A DNA stretch of 64,000 nt from Mycolicibacterium moriokaense (GTDB lineage Bacteria; Actinomycetota; Actinomycetes; Mycobacteriales; Mycobacteriaceae), in contig NZ_QJJU01000022.1 of the NCBI RefSeq assembly GCF_003201655.1, positions 43,485 to 107,484 of the forward strand. The letters are read 5' to 3'. The position numbers and the translations under genes are program-made. Shown here one piece after another: positions 16,852 to 25,078 of this stretch. The first letter of the stretch is position 1. Each line of letters starts with the position of its first letter. The notes under the pieces are model-generated. The model worked only from the letters and a program-made list of their open reading frames with translations. It did not search any database and had not been told where the DNA came from.

Positions 16852-17990
16852 CAGGACGTCGACGCGAGGCGCTGCGGGGCCGCGAACGGCAGGCCCACAG
16901 TCTCGGCGACCTCGAGACCGAAGGCCTCCAGCCCGATGCGCTTGACCGGATGGTTCGTGAGTAGCCGCATCCGCCGCACGCCGAGATCGGCGAGGATCTG
17001 CGCGCCCAGTCCGTAGTCACGCGCGTCTGCTCCGGCATCCTCGAGATGGTGCGCGTGCCTGCCCTCGTGGCCACGCAGGTAGACCACGACACCGCGACCC
17101 TCGGCGGCGATCGTCTGCAGTGCACCGTCGAGTTCGGAATGGCAGTCACACCCCGCGGACTCAAAGACGTTGCCCGTCAGGCACTCCAAGTGGACACGCA
17201 CCAGCGTCGGCGAAAGGTTATGCCCGGCGAGGTCGCCCATCACCAGGGCGATGTGCTCGCGTCCGTCGAGCACCGAGTGGAATCCGTAGGCCTGGAACTC
17301 ACCGTGCTCGGTAGGCAGCCTGCTGCGGGCCTTGCACTCCACAAGGCGCTCGGTGCGATGTCGATAGGAGATCAACTCCGACATCGTCACGATCGTCAGC
17401 GCGTGCTTGTTGGCGAAGGCGCGCAGTCGCGCCCCGCGTGCGACTGTCCCGTCGTCGTCGACGACTTCGCCCATCACGGCGACGGGTGGGAGTCCCGCCA
17501 TCCGTGCCAGGTCGACTGCCGCCTCGGTGTGCCCGGCGCGGCGCAGCACGCCGCCGTCGACTGCCCGCAGCGGGAACACATGGCCTGGCCTGCTCAGGTC
17601 GGTCGGCTGGGTGTCGGGGTCTGCGAGCAGCGAGATCGTCCGCGCCCGGTCGGCGGCCGAGATTCCAGTGGTGATTCCATTGCGTGCATTCACCGACACC
17701 GCATAGCCGGTGCCTCGGGGATCCTCACTGACCGCGACCATCGGCGGCAAGCGCAGCCGATCGAGGTCGGCCGCGGGCATGGGTACGCACAGGATGCCGC
17801 TGGTGTGCCGCACCATGAACGCCACCCGCTCCGGTGTTGCGCGCGTGGCGGCGAGCATGAGATCGCCGTCGTCGTGTGGGTTTTCGGCGTCGACCACGAT
17901 CACCATCCGGCCTGCGCGCAACGCGGCGATGGCTGCACCAACAGGGTCACCGGTGCGGTGTGTGCGCCGGCGGATCCCGATCACCCCCAT
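16851..17990 (-). CDS. divergent RibBA-like protein (DHBP synthase / GTP cyclohydrolase II homologue)
   Basis: A 379-residue homologue of the bifunctional riboflavin enzyme RibBA with altered active sites. In the N-terminal DHBP synthase domain the canonical acidic loop D-D-E-x-R-E-N-E-G-D is V-D-A-E-N-P-H-D-D-G-D (residues 33-43), so the substrate-binding Arg and metal-binding Glu are Pro38 and His39. RPGHVFPLRA, His154 in AGHTEA and Glu175 remain. In the GTP cyclohydrolase II domain the zinc cysteines (270, 281, 283) and RLLTN (Arg342) remain, but RGQEGR is RGHEGR. About 20-30 residues between it and DYG are missing, and the C-terminus is short. It sits between an MFS gene and two monooxygenases, not in a riboflavin operon. 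A new reaction or regulatory role is inferred. Confidence 0.8.
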   Translation of the reverse strand: MGVIGIRRRTHRTGDPVGAAIAALRAGRMVIVVDAENPHDDGDLMLAATRATPERVAFMVRHTSGILCVPMPAADLDRLRLPPMVAVSEDPRGTGYAVSVNARNGITTGISAADRARTISLLADPDTQPTDLSRPGHVFPLRAVDGGVLRRAGHTEAAVDLARMAGLPPVAVMGEVVDDDGTVARGARLRAFANKHALTIVTMSELISYRHRTERLVECKARSRLPTEHGEFQAYGFHSVLDGREHIALVMGDLAGHNLSPTLVRVHLECLTGNVFESAGCDCHSELDGALQTIAAEGRGVVVYLRGHEGRHAHHLEDAGADARDYGLGAQILADLGVRRMRLLTNHPVKRIGLEAFGLEVAETVGLPFAAPQRLASTS

Positions 17991-17992
17991 GG

Positions 17993-19294
17993 TCAGAACT
18001 CGCGCAGCGTGTCTCGCAGGTGTGCGTGCGTGTACTCGGTGCGGGCCAAACCCTTTCGCTGCAGCGCAGGGAACAGCCCGTCGCATATCTCGGTGATGTA
18101 CTGCTTGCTGACCCGCTGGGTGCTGATCAGGAAGCCGTCGCCACCGACCTGCTCCATCGCCTCGCCGATCTTGTCGGCGACCTGGTCGGGCGTGCCGACC
18201 AGCTCGATCGAATCAGACGTCCCGCCTGCGTCGAGCACCAACTGGCGCAGTGTCTTACCGCTTCCCCATTGCGCGAACTTGTCGAGGGAACCACGCTCGC
18301 CGTTGGTCTCCAGCTCGGGCAGCGGCTCGTCGAGGTCGTACTGCGAGAAGTCGATATCGGTGACCGACGAGATGCTCGCCAGCGACTGCTCGAAGAACGC
18401 TGGGTCCGCCGCCGCGGCCTTCTTGCGGGCCAGTGCTTCCTCCTCAGTAGTGCCGAGGGTTGGGCTCACCACGAACAGCACCTTGATGTCGTCCGGATTG
18501 CGGCCCTGCGCCGCGGCCCTGGCCCGCACGTCGTCGCGGTAGGCCTTCATCCCCTCAACTCCGTTCGCGACGGCGATGATCGAGTCGGCGTACTTCGCCG
18601 CGAACTGGCGCCCCTTCGGTGATCCCCCGGCCTGCACGAAGGTGGGTTGTCCCTGAGGGGAGCGCACCGTGTTTAGCGGGCCGCGAGACTTGACGTACTT
18701 GCCCGCGAAGTGAATTGCGTGCACTTTTTTGAAGTCCGCGTACGTGTTGGTCTCCTGGTCGCGGATAACCGCGCCTTCCTCCCAGGAGTCCCAGAGCTGG
18801 CACACCAGGTCGACGTACTCGTCGGCGATGTCGTAGCGCAGGTCGTGCTCGGTGAGCTTGTCCATGCCGAAGTTCTGTGCCGAACCGTCCTCACCGGAGG
18901 TGACGATGTTCCAGCCGAATCGCCCCTCGGCGATGCTGTCGAGGGTCGACGCAAGGCGGGCGAGCAGGAACGGCGGGTAGAAGGTCGTGGACATCGTCGC
19001 GACCACGCCCATCTTCGACGTGGCCGCGGCCATGATCGCGGCCAGGGGCGCGGGGTCGTGCTTGGGGGCCATGGTCGCGTACTTCAGGTACACCTCAGAG
19101 TTGCCGCCGTAGGCCTCGGACACCATCAGCGTGTCCTCGATCATGATGTAGTCGAAGCAGGCCTTCTCCATCGCCTGGGCCATCTCGATGTAGAACTTCC
19201 CATTCCACGGATTTCCGTCGTTGCCGAACGGAGTGTTCCACTCGTTCGCCGTGAAGTTCATGAACCAGCCGAAGTGTAAACGCTTGTCAGTCAT
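17993..19294 (-). CDS. LLM-class FMN-dependent monooxygenase 3
   Basis: A 433-residue NtaA/SnaA/DszA-family enzyme (MTDKRLHFGWFMNF), with FDYIMIEDTLMVSEAYGG, MSTTFYPPFLLARLASTLDSIAEGRFGWNIVTSGEDGSAQNFG, KYVKSRGPLNTVRSPQ and the C-terminal GTPDQVADKIGEAMEQVGGDGFLI. The ATG overlaps the stop of monooxygenase 4 (TGATG), and its own stop is two bases before the RibBA-like start. The operon order is therefore LLM4, LLM3, RibBA-like, MFS. A large insert NPDDIKVLFVVSPTLGTTEEEA is shared with copies 2 and 4, pointing to duplication. FMNH2 would come from the reductase pair at 7-8 kb. Confidence 0.88.
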   Translation of the reverse strand: MTDKRLHFGWFMNFTANEWNTPFGNDGNPWNGKFYIEMAQAMEKACFDYIMIEDTLMVSEAYGGNSEVYLKYATMAPKHDPAPLAAIMAAATSKMGVVATMSTTFYPPFLLARLASTLDSIAEGRFGWNIVTSGEDGSAQNFGMDKLTEHDLRYDIADEYVDLVCQLWDSWEEGAVIRDQETNTYADFKKVHAIHFAGKYVKSRGPLNTVRSPQGQPTFVQAGGSPKGRQFAAKYADSIIAVANGVEGMKAYRDDVRARAAAQGRNPDDIKVLFVVSPTLGTTEEEALARKKAAAADPAFFEQSLASISSVTDIDFSQYDLDEPLPELETNGERGSLDKFAQWGSGKTLRQLVLDAGGTSDSIELVGTPDQVADKIGEAMEQVGGDGFLISTQRVSKQYITEICDGLFPALQRKGLARTEYTHAHLRDTLREF

Positions 19295-20595
19295 CAGAAC
19301 TCACGCAGGTGGTCGCGAAGCATGGTGGTGGTGTACTCCGAGCGGACGAGCCCCCGCTTCTGCAGCTCGGGAATCAGCCCGTCGGTGATCTCGGTGACGT
19401 AACGGCGGTTCAGCCGCATGACCGGACTGGTGATCAGATAGCCGTCGCCACCGACCTCGTCCATCACCGCACCCATCTCGTCGGCCACTTCTGCGGGTGT
19501 GCCGATGAACGGGACATTGCCGGAAAGACCGCTACCGGTGACGATTTCGCGCAGTGTCTTGCCCTTGCCGCGGGCCAGGAAGCTCTCAAGAGCACCGCGC
19601 TCACCGTTTGTCGACACGTCCGACGGCACCGGTTCGTCGAGATCGAATTGGGCGAAGTCGATCTCGGTGATGGAGGAGATCTCGGCCAGCATGTATTCGA
19701 TGTAGAGCGGATCGTTGAACCACCGCTCCCGCTTGGCCAACGCCTCCTCGTGCGTGTCGGCGACGATTGGAGTGACGAGGTAGAGCAGCTTGCAGTGCGA
19801 GGGATCGCGACCGTTGGCTTTCATCCTGGCGTGGATGTCGTCGCGGTAGGCCTTCATCGCCTCCACGCCGTTGGCAGGTGCGACGATCGTGTCGGCGTGC
19901 TGCGCGGCGAGCTCGCGCCCCGGCGGCGACGCGCCCGCCTGGGCGATGGTGGGGCGGTACTGCGGTGACGGCGCGGTGTTCAGCGGGCCGCGGGACTTGT
20001 AGTACTTGCCCTCGAAGTCGATCGTGTGGACCTTCTTGTAGTTGGCGTACGTCCCTGTCATGTAGTCGCGCTCGATGGCGTCGGGCTCCCACGACTCCCA
20101 GAGCTTGCTCACCAATTCCAGGTACTCGCTCGCTCGGACGTAACGCTCATCGTGTTCGTAGAGCTTGTCGAGCCCGAAGTTCTGCGCCGCGCGGTCCTCG
20201 CCGGAGGTGACGACGTTCCAGCCGAACCGTCCGCGGGCGATGTGGTCGATGGTGCTGCACAACCGGGCCAGCAGGAACGGTGGATAGAAGCTGGTCGACA
20301 TGGTGGGGACGACGCCGAGCCGGGTGGTGGCGTTGGCCATCAGCACGGCGAGCGGAACCGGATCGTGTTTGGGGTTCACGCCGTGCTTAAGGTCGTGCTC
20401 CATCGTGCCGCCGTAAGCGGTCGACACCATGAGCTTGTCCTCGATCAGGACGTAGTCGAACTTGGCGCGCTCGAGATCCTTGGCCATTTCGACGTAGAAG
20501 TTCCCGGTGAAATCACGGCCGCCGTCGCCCCAGTTCCCGTTCCATTCGTCGGCGACGAAGTTCAGGAACCATCCCAGATGAAACATGTTGCTCAT
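19294..20595 (-). CDS. LLM-class FMN-dependent monooxygenase 4
   Basis: A 433-residue NtaA/SnaA/DszA-family enzyme (MSNMFHLGWFLNF), with FDYVLIEDKLMVSTAYGG, MSTSFYPPFLLARLCSTIDHIARGRFGWNVVTSGEDRAAQNFG, KYYKSRGPLNTAPSPQ and C-terminal GTPAEVADEMGAVMDEVGGDGYLI. The ATG at 20595 is preferred over a GTG six bases upstream; neither has a clear ribosome site. It is the first gene of the minus-strand half of the island, 62 bases after the TetR gene on the same strand, so it may be cotranscribed with it. Confidence 0.87.
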   Translation of the reverse strand: MSNMFHLGWFLNFVADEWNGNWGDGGRDFTGNFYVEMAKDLERAKFDYVLIEDKLMVSTAYGGTMEHDLKHGVNPKHDPVPLAVLMANATTRLGVVPTMSTSFYPPFLLARLCSTIDHIARGRFGWNVVTSGEDRAAQNFGLDKLYEHDERYVRASEYLELVSKLWESWEPDAIERDYMTGTYANYKKVHTIDFEGKYYKSRGPLNTAPSPQYRPTIAQAGASPPGRELAAQHADTIVAPANGVEAMKAYRDDIHARMKANGRDPSHCKLLYLVTPIVADTHEEALAKRERWFNDPLYIEYMLAEISSITEIDFAQFDLDEPVPSDVSTNGERGALESFLARGKGKTLREIVTGSGLSGNVPFIGTPAEVADEMGAVMDEVGGDGYLITSPVMRLNRRYVTEITDGLIPELQKRGLVRSEYTTTMLRDHLREF

Positions 20596-20657
20596 GTCCA
20601 CAAGAGAAGTAGGAAGGCGTTACTCCAGTGTGTCGTGGCGGTACCGCCGATATTGCG

Positions 20658-21251
20658 CTAGGGATTGGCTGGCGTCGGCGCGGCCACAAACTGCTTCACA
20701 AGAAAGTCGACACGTTCGGATTGGTGCCCGTCACGAAGTCGTCCGCTTCGGCCAAGGGTCGCCAATCCGTGCAGTGCGGCCCAAAGGGTTTCGGTGGCCG
20801 TGTCTGCGTCCGCGGTGTCTGCGACGGCCGTGACCACGTCCCGCAATTCGACGAAGGCGGCGGATACTTCGGTTGGCGTGTCGGCGGCCGCGAAGTGAAG
20901 CGTCGTCGCGCGGGTGAACATTGCGTCGTAGACCGCGGGGTTTGCGACTGCAAAGTCGATGTATGCGTGCGCAATTCGCCGAAGCGCATGCTCGGGCTCC
21001 GTGGCGCCGACCGTTGCGTCGCGCAGTGACTCGGCGAGTTCTCGGAATCCCTCGACAGCGACGCGCTGTGCGATCGCCTCCATGTTCGAGAAGTGCTTGT
21101 AGAGGACCGGCTGGCTGTACTCGATTTCGGCGGACAACCGACGTGTGGTGACCGCATCCCATCCCTCGGCTTCGGCAATCCGACGTGCCGTCGTGACGAT
21201 GAGTTGGCGACGGGCGGCGCGGTCTCGTTCGCGACGCTCCTCGATGGTCAT
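20658..21251 (-). CDS. TetR-family transcriptional regulator
   Basis: A 197-residue TetR protein with its helix-turn-helix near residues 25-60 (ARRIAEAEGWDAVTTRRLSAEIEYSQPVLYKHFSNMEAI) and a C-terminal all-helical ligand domain of the TetR_C/WHG type ending ALHGLATLGRSGRL. The ATG at 21251 (MTIEERRERDRAARR) is used; the upstream extension would run over the operator cluster. It faces the SnoaL/DUF1772/NIPSNAP operon across three matching palindromes, so it most likely represses that operon and itself. Confidence 0.85.
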   Translation of the reverse strand: MTIEERRERDRAARRQLIVTTARRIAEAEGWDAVTTRRLSAEIEYSQPVLYKHFSNMEAIAQRVAVEGFRELAESLRDATVGATEPEHALRRIAHAYIDFAVANPAVYDAMFTRATTLHFAAADTPTEVSAAFVELRDVVTAVADTADADTATETLWAALHGLATLGRSGRLRDGHQSERVDFLVKQFVAAPTPANP

Positions 21252-21260
21252 GTCTGATTC

Positions 21261-21323
21261 TAGCATCGCTAGCCCAGATAGCAATGCTATTGACAGCGTC
21301 TCGGTTGAGGGTTAGCGTTGCTA
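21261..21323. promoter_or_regulatory. three TAGC-N3-GCTA operators between TetR and SnoaL genes
   Basis: TAGCATCGCTA (21261-21271), TAGCAATGCTA (21279-21289) and TAGCGTTGCTA (21313-21323) share the form TAGC-N3-GCTA, each a perfect 4+4 palindrome; flanking bases extend the first and third to 5-6 bp arms. Their centres are 18 and 34 bases apart. They lie in the divergent intergenic region, the expected place for the TetR protein to bind. Confidence 0.75.
21290..21318 (+). promoter_or_regulatory. candidate sigma-A promoter of the SnoaL operon
   Basis: TTGACA (21290-21295), a perfect -35 hexamer, is followed after 17 bases by TAGCGT (21313-21318) as a weak -10. The -10 overlaps the third TAGC-N3-GCTA operator and the -35 abuts the second, so repressor binding would block RNA polymerase directly. 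Confidence 0.5.
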
Positions 21324-21350
21324 ACACCTACAAGTCGATTGGAGTTCGAC

Positions 21351-21776
21351 ATGACTGCCTCTGCACAAGGTCTCGCCGACGCCTTCGTGACGATGCTCAA
21401 CGAGCACGACCCAGATCTGGTGGACCGATTCGTGGCCTCTGACTACCGAAATCACAACGCGTTCGTCGCCGATGGACGCGAGGCGAACCGGCAGTTCTGG
21501 GCCGGGTTCTTCCACGCACTGCCCGACCTGACGGCCACCATGGACGACCTGGTGATCTCCGGCGACCGCGTGGTCGGCCGTTTCGTCTACCGCGGGACCC
21601 ACGCAGGCGAATTCATGGGGATTCCGGCCACCGGACGCAAGGTCGAAATGCGATCGATCGACATATGGCGCGTTGAGGACGGGATGTTCGTCGAGCACTG
21701 GGACGAATTGAATACCTTGCAGCTGCTTCAGCAGGTGGGCGCGCTCGACGGGACCGGCGCCGGTGGCGAAGCATGA
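21351..21776 (+). CDS. SnoaL-like ester cyclase / NTF2-fold protein
   Basis: A 141-residue NTF2-fold protein of the SnoaL polyketide cyclase-like group: HDPDLVDRFVASDYRNHNAFVADGREANRQFWAGFFHALPDLTATMDDLVISGDRVVGRFVYRGTHAGEFMGIPATGRKVEMRSIDIWRVEDG is the full family pattern. Proteins of this type are often small-molecule isomerases, cyclases or binders with no fixed reaction. The ATG at 21351 has GGAG six bases upstream; the longer frame would overlap the operator. The TGA overlaps the next ATG as ATGA. Confidence 0.82.
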   Translation: MTASAQGLADAFVTMLNEHDPDLVDRFVASDYRNHNAFVADGREANRQFWAGFFHALPDLTATMDDLVISGDRVVGRFVYRGTHAGEFMGIPATGRKVEMRSIDIWRVEDGMFVEHWDELNTLQLLQQVGALDGTGAGGEA

Positions 21777-22243
21777 TCGACGTCGTCCGGATAACGGCGC
21801 TGATCGCGGTTCTGAGTACCGGCGTCGTCTACGGCACCGATGTGTTCTGCGCAATGGTGCAGCGCTCCGCGCTTGCCCGCGTTGACGACCGCGCGCTCAC
21901 GACCGTGATGGGTAACGTGCATCGCTACGGAGACCGGCGAATGCCGATACCCGGGGCGTTGGGGATCGTTGCGGCGGCCACATGCGCCGCGGTCGCCGGG
22001 ATTGCGGCCCGGTGGGCCGAGGCCATCCCCGCCGCGACAGCCGTGGGTCTGCTGCTGGTCTGGATCGCGCTGTACGTGAACGTGAGCGCGCCGATCAACA
22101 GGCAACTTGCTGCGGCAGCTGAGGGAGGCGATATCCCAGCGAACGTGCGTGTATTGCAACGCAATTGGGACCGGGTCATCACCACCAGGGCGGTGCTGCA
22201 GGGCTTCGCGGTGGCCGCATTGTGCGTGACGCTATTAGTCTGA
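21773..22243 (+). CDS. DUF1772-family integral membrane protein
   Basis: A 156-residue protein with four predicted membrane helices (ITALIAVLSTGVVYGTDVFCAM, LGIVAAATCAAVAGI, AVGLLLVWIALYVNV, VLQGFAVAALCVTLLV) and the DUF1772 landmarks PINRQL and NWDRVITTRAVLQG. Function of the family is unknown; it commonly accompanies TetR regulators and small-molecule enzymes. It is coupled to the SnoaL-like gene by ATGA overlap. Confidence 0.78.
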   Translation: MIDVVRITALIAVLSTGVVYGTDVFCAMVQRSALARVDDRALTTVMGNVHRYGDRRMPIPGALGIVAAATCAAVAGIAARWAEAIPAATAVGLLLVWIALYVNVSAPINRQLAAAAEGGDIPANVRVLQRNWDRVITTRAVLQGFAVAALCVTLLV

Positions 22244-22258
22244 AGGAAAGCGGAGATC

Positions 22259-22576
22259 GTGTTCCAACTCAGGATTTATACACTGCGTTCTGCCGAGGCT
22301 CTGGACAGATACGCCTCGATTCATTGGGCCCGCCACATCGCCAGCCTCGAAGCGTTCGGAGTCGGAACGCGTGGCATCTGGACGTCGCGCGACGGCGGCG
22401 AAAATCGGTTGTTCGCGCTCGTGTCATACGAAACCGGCGCAGACCCGGCGAGGATCGAGACCGGATATAGGGCCAGTTCCGCGTTCGCGGATGACATGGC
22501 GGGTTTCGATCCTCACGATATCGTCGACGTCGCTTCTGTCTTGCTCGACGCGACGGCATCATCACCGATTCGGTAA
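22259..22576 (+). CDS. NIPSNAP-family protein
   Basis: A 105-residue dimeric alpha/beta-barrel (NIPSNAP type) protein: FQLRIYTLRSAEALDRYASIHWARHIASLEAFGVGTRGIW, then RLFALVSYETGADP. The GTG at 22259 has GGAG (22252-22255) upstream. Bacterial NIPSNAP proteins often lie beside monooxygenases or cyclases and may bind or transform the same small molecule. Third gene of the TetR-controlled operon; it ends 16 bases before the convergent metG stop. Confidence 0.78.
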   Translation: MFQLRIYTLRSAEALDRYASIHWARHIASLEAFGVGTRGIWTSRDGGENRLFALVSYETGADPARIETGYRASSAFADDMAGFDPHDIVDVASVLLDATASSPIR

Positions 22577-22591
22577 GTGGACCAGCAGGTT

Positions 22592-24127
22592 TCACTCGAC
22601 CTGATAGCGCGGGAACACCCCGACCGGTGCGGGCAGCGGGGTGCCCGGTGCCAATCGCGTGCCGATGGCCGTGAATGCCCGCTGATCGTCGGGCTGGCCG
22701 AGCAGGTCGAGCAGCTTGCCCGTCGACGCTGGCATCACCGGCTGGCTCAGCAGCGAGGCGATCCGCACGGCCTCCAGCGTCGTGTACAGCACTGTGCGGA
22801 ACCTTGCCTCGTCGGTCTTACGCAGCACCCACGGCTCCTGCGCGGAGAAATACTTGTTGGCCGCACCGAGCACAGACCAGATCGCCTCGAGCGCCAAATG
22901 CATTGCGGTGGCGTCGTAATGGTCGCGCACCCGGTCGAGCAAGCCGTCGGCGGCTTCCAGCAGAGCCTTGTCGTCGGTGGTGAATTCGCCTGGCTCAGGC
23001 GCGATTCCGTCGAGGTTCTTGGCGACCATCGACAGTGAGCGCTGTGCCAGGTTCCCCAGCTCGTTCGCAAGATCCGCGTTGGTGCGCCCGATGATTGCTT
23101 CCTCGCTGTAGTTGCCGTCCTGGCCGAACGGCACCTCCCGCAGGAAGAAGTAGCGCACCTGATCGACTCCGAACGCGTCGATCAGCGCGTTCGGATCGAC
23201 GACGTTGCCGACCGACTTGCTCATCTTCTCACCGCGGTTGAGTAGGAAGCCGTGCACGAAAACCTTGCGCGGCAACTCGATTCCGGCCGACATCAGAAAC
23301 GCCGGCCAGTACACCGTGTGGAACCGGATGATGTCCTTGCCGATCATGTGCAGATCGGCAGGCCAGAATCGCTTGAACAACTCCGAGTTGGTGTCCGGGA
23401 ATCCGACGCCGGTGAGGTAGTTGGTGAGCGCGTCGACCCAGACGTACATGACGTGGTCGGGGTGGTCGGGCACCGGCACGCCCCAGTCGAACGTCGTGCG
23501 CGAGATCGAAAAGTCGCGCAGGCCACCGGAAACGAAGCTGACCACCTCGTTGCGTCGAACATTGGGCTCGATGAACTCCGGGTGCGCCTGGTAGTGCGCA
23601 AGCAACTTGTCGCCGTAGGCCGACAGCCGGAAGAAGTAGGTCTCCTCCTCCGTCCACGTCACGGGGGCGCCGGTCTCGGTGGCCACCCGGACCCCGTCTG
23701 GGCCGACGCTGGTTTCGGCCTCGGTGACGAAGCCTTCGTCGCGCACCGAGTACCAGCCCGCGTACGTGTCGAGGTAGATGTCGCCGGACGCGTTCATGCG
23801 GCGCCAGATCTCCTTGGACGCCTCGTAGTGGTCGGCGTCCGAGGTGCGGATGAACCGGTCGAACGAGATGTTGAGCCGCTCCTGCAGGCGCTCGAACACA
23901 TCCGAATTGCGCCGCGCCAGCTCGGCGGTCGGAACGCCCTCGGCCGCGGCAGTCTCGGCCATCTTGAGCCCGTGCACGTCGGTACCGGTGAGGAAGCGCA
24001 CATCGAACCCGTCGAGTCGCTTGAACCGTGCGATCGCGTCGGTCGCGACGTATTCGTAGGCATGTCCGACGTGTGGATCGCCGTTGGGATAGGCGATGGC
24101 AGTCGTTATGTAGTACGGCTCGCTCAT
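22592..24127 (-). CDS. metG: methionyl-tRNA synthetase
   Basis: A 511-residue class I aminoacyl-tRNA synthetase that charges tRNA-Met. The HIGH-type motif is PNGDPHVGHAYEYV near residues 14-27 and the KMSKS loop is GEKMSKSVGN near 295. The length fits the short actinobacterial form without a C-terminal tRNA-binding domain. The insert lacks zinc-knuckle cysteine pairs, as in other mycobacterial enzymes. It is divergent from tatD, with only 18 bases between start codons. Confidence 0.97.
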   Translation of the reverse strand: MSEPYYITTAIAYPNGDPHVGHAYEYVATDAIARFKRLDGFDVRFLTGTDVHGLKMAETAAAEGVPTAELARRNSDVFERLQERLNISFDRFIRTSDADHYEASKEIWRRMNASGDIYLDTYAGWYSVRDEGFVTEAETSVGPDGVRVATETGAPVTWTEEETYFFRLSAYGDKLLAHYQAHPEFIEPNVRRNEVVSFVSGGLRDFSISRTTFDWGVPVPDHPDHVMYVWVDALTNYLTGVGFPDTNSELFKRFWPADLHMIGKDIIRFHTVYWPAFLMSAGIELPRKVFVHGFLLNRGEKMSKSVGNVVDPNALIDAFGVDQVRYFFLREVPFGQDGNYSEEAIIGRTNADLANELGNLAQRSLSMVAKNLDGIAPEPGEFTTDDKALLEAADGLLDRVRDHYDATAMHLALEAIWSVLGAANKYFSAQEPWVLRKTDEARFRTVLYTTLEAVRIASLLSQPVMPASTGKLLDLLGQPDDQRAFTAIGTRLAPGTPLPAPVGVFPRYQVE

Positions 24128-24145
24128 TTGGACTCAGCTTATTGT

Positions 24146-24994
24146 GTGCCAGTGAGCTCGAAGCGCCCGGCGCCGCCCGCCCCCGAGCCGCTGTCCCCAT
24201 TGGTCGACGCGCACACCCACCTCGACGCATGCGGGGCAACGGATGCCGGCAGCGTCGCGGCGATCGTGGACCGAGCCGAGGCGGTCGGCGTCCAGGCCGT
24301 CGTCACTATCGCTGACGATCTCGAGTCCGCGCGCTGGGTCACCGAGGCCGCCGACTGGGACCCCCGGGTCTACGCCGCCGTTGCGCTGCACCCGACGCGC
24401 GCCAACGCGCTGACCGAGGAGGCCAAGACCGTCATCGAGCGGCTGGCCGAGCACCCGCGCGTCGTCGCGGTCGGCGAAACCGGCATGGACATGTACTGGC
24501 CGGGCAAGCTCGACGGCTGCGCCGAACCCGCCGAACAACGGGATGCCTTCGCCTGGCACATCGACCTCGCCAAGCGCACCGGCAAGCCGCTGATGATCCA
24601 CAACCGCGAAGCCGACGCCGAGGTCCTCGACGTCCTCAAATCCGAGGGCGCACCCGAGACGGTGATCTTCCACTGCTTCTCGTCAGACGCGGCCATGGCC
24701 CGCAGCTGCGTGGCCAACGGCTGGCTGCTGAGCCTCGCGGGCACCGTCAGCTTCAAGAACGCGCGCGACCTGCGCGAGGCTGCGAAATTGATCCCGCCGG
24801 GGCAGCTGCTCGTCGAGACCGATGCGCCGTTTTTGACCCCGCACCCGTATCGTGGAGCCCCGAACGAGCCGTACTGCCTGCCCTATACGGTGCGGGCGCT
24901 CGCCGAAGTTGTCGAGAGGCCCGCAGAGGAACTTGCGCGGGAAAGTACTACAACCGCGGTTCAGGCCTATGGGCTGGGGAGTTGCCGCTCCTAG
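24146..24994 (+). CDS. tatD: TatD-family metal-dependent hydrolase / DNase
   Basis: A 282-residue TIM-barrel amidohydrolase of the TatD family, with metal-binding motifs VDAHTHLD, VAVGETGMD, PLMIHNREA, VIFHCFSSD and LLVETDAPFLTPHP in order. Family members are 3'-5' exodeoxyribonucleases active in repair and turnover. A frame remains open far upstream through the antisense of metG, but family sequence starts at LVDAHTHLD. GTG at 24146 (or 24152) is the nearest start; no ribosome site is visible, which suits a leaderless mRNA. Confidence 0.92.
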   Translation: MPVSSKRPAPPAPEPLSPLVDAHTHLDACGATDAGSVAAIVDRAEAVGVQAVVTIADDLESARWVTEAADWDPRVYAAVALHPTRANALTEEAKTVIERLAEHPRVVAVGETGMDMYWPGKLDGCAEPAEQRDAFAWHIDLAKRTGKPLMIHNREADAEVLDVLKSEGAPETVIFHCFSSDAAMARSCVANGWLLSLAGTVSFKNARDLREAAKLIPPGQLLVETDAPFLTPHPYRGAPNEPYCLPYTVRALAEVVERPAEELARESTTTAVQAYGLGSCRS

Positions 24995-25078
24995 ACCTAT
25001 TCGTTACCGTGCTGTGATCGCACGGGGGGAAACGGCCCAGCCGTCCAAACCGTCCGATAGTCGGGGATAGACCACGTT

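Noticed and set aside
16851..17990. Calling this gene the housekeeping ribBA
   Set aside because: Key residues are altered in both domains, a loop is deleted, and the gene is not among riboflavin genes.
23252..24145. In-frame 298-residue N-terminal extension of the tatD frame
   Set aside because: It is entirely antisense to metG and has no family character; TatD homology begins at about 24190.
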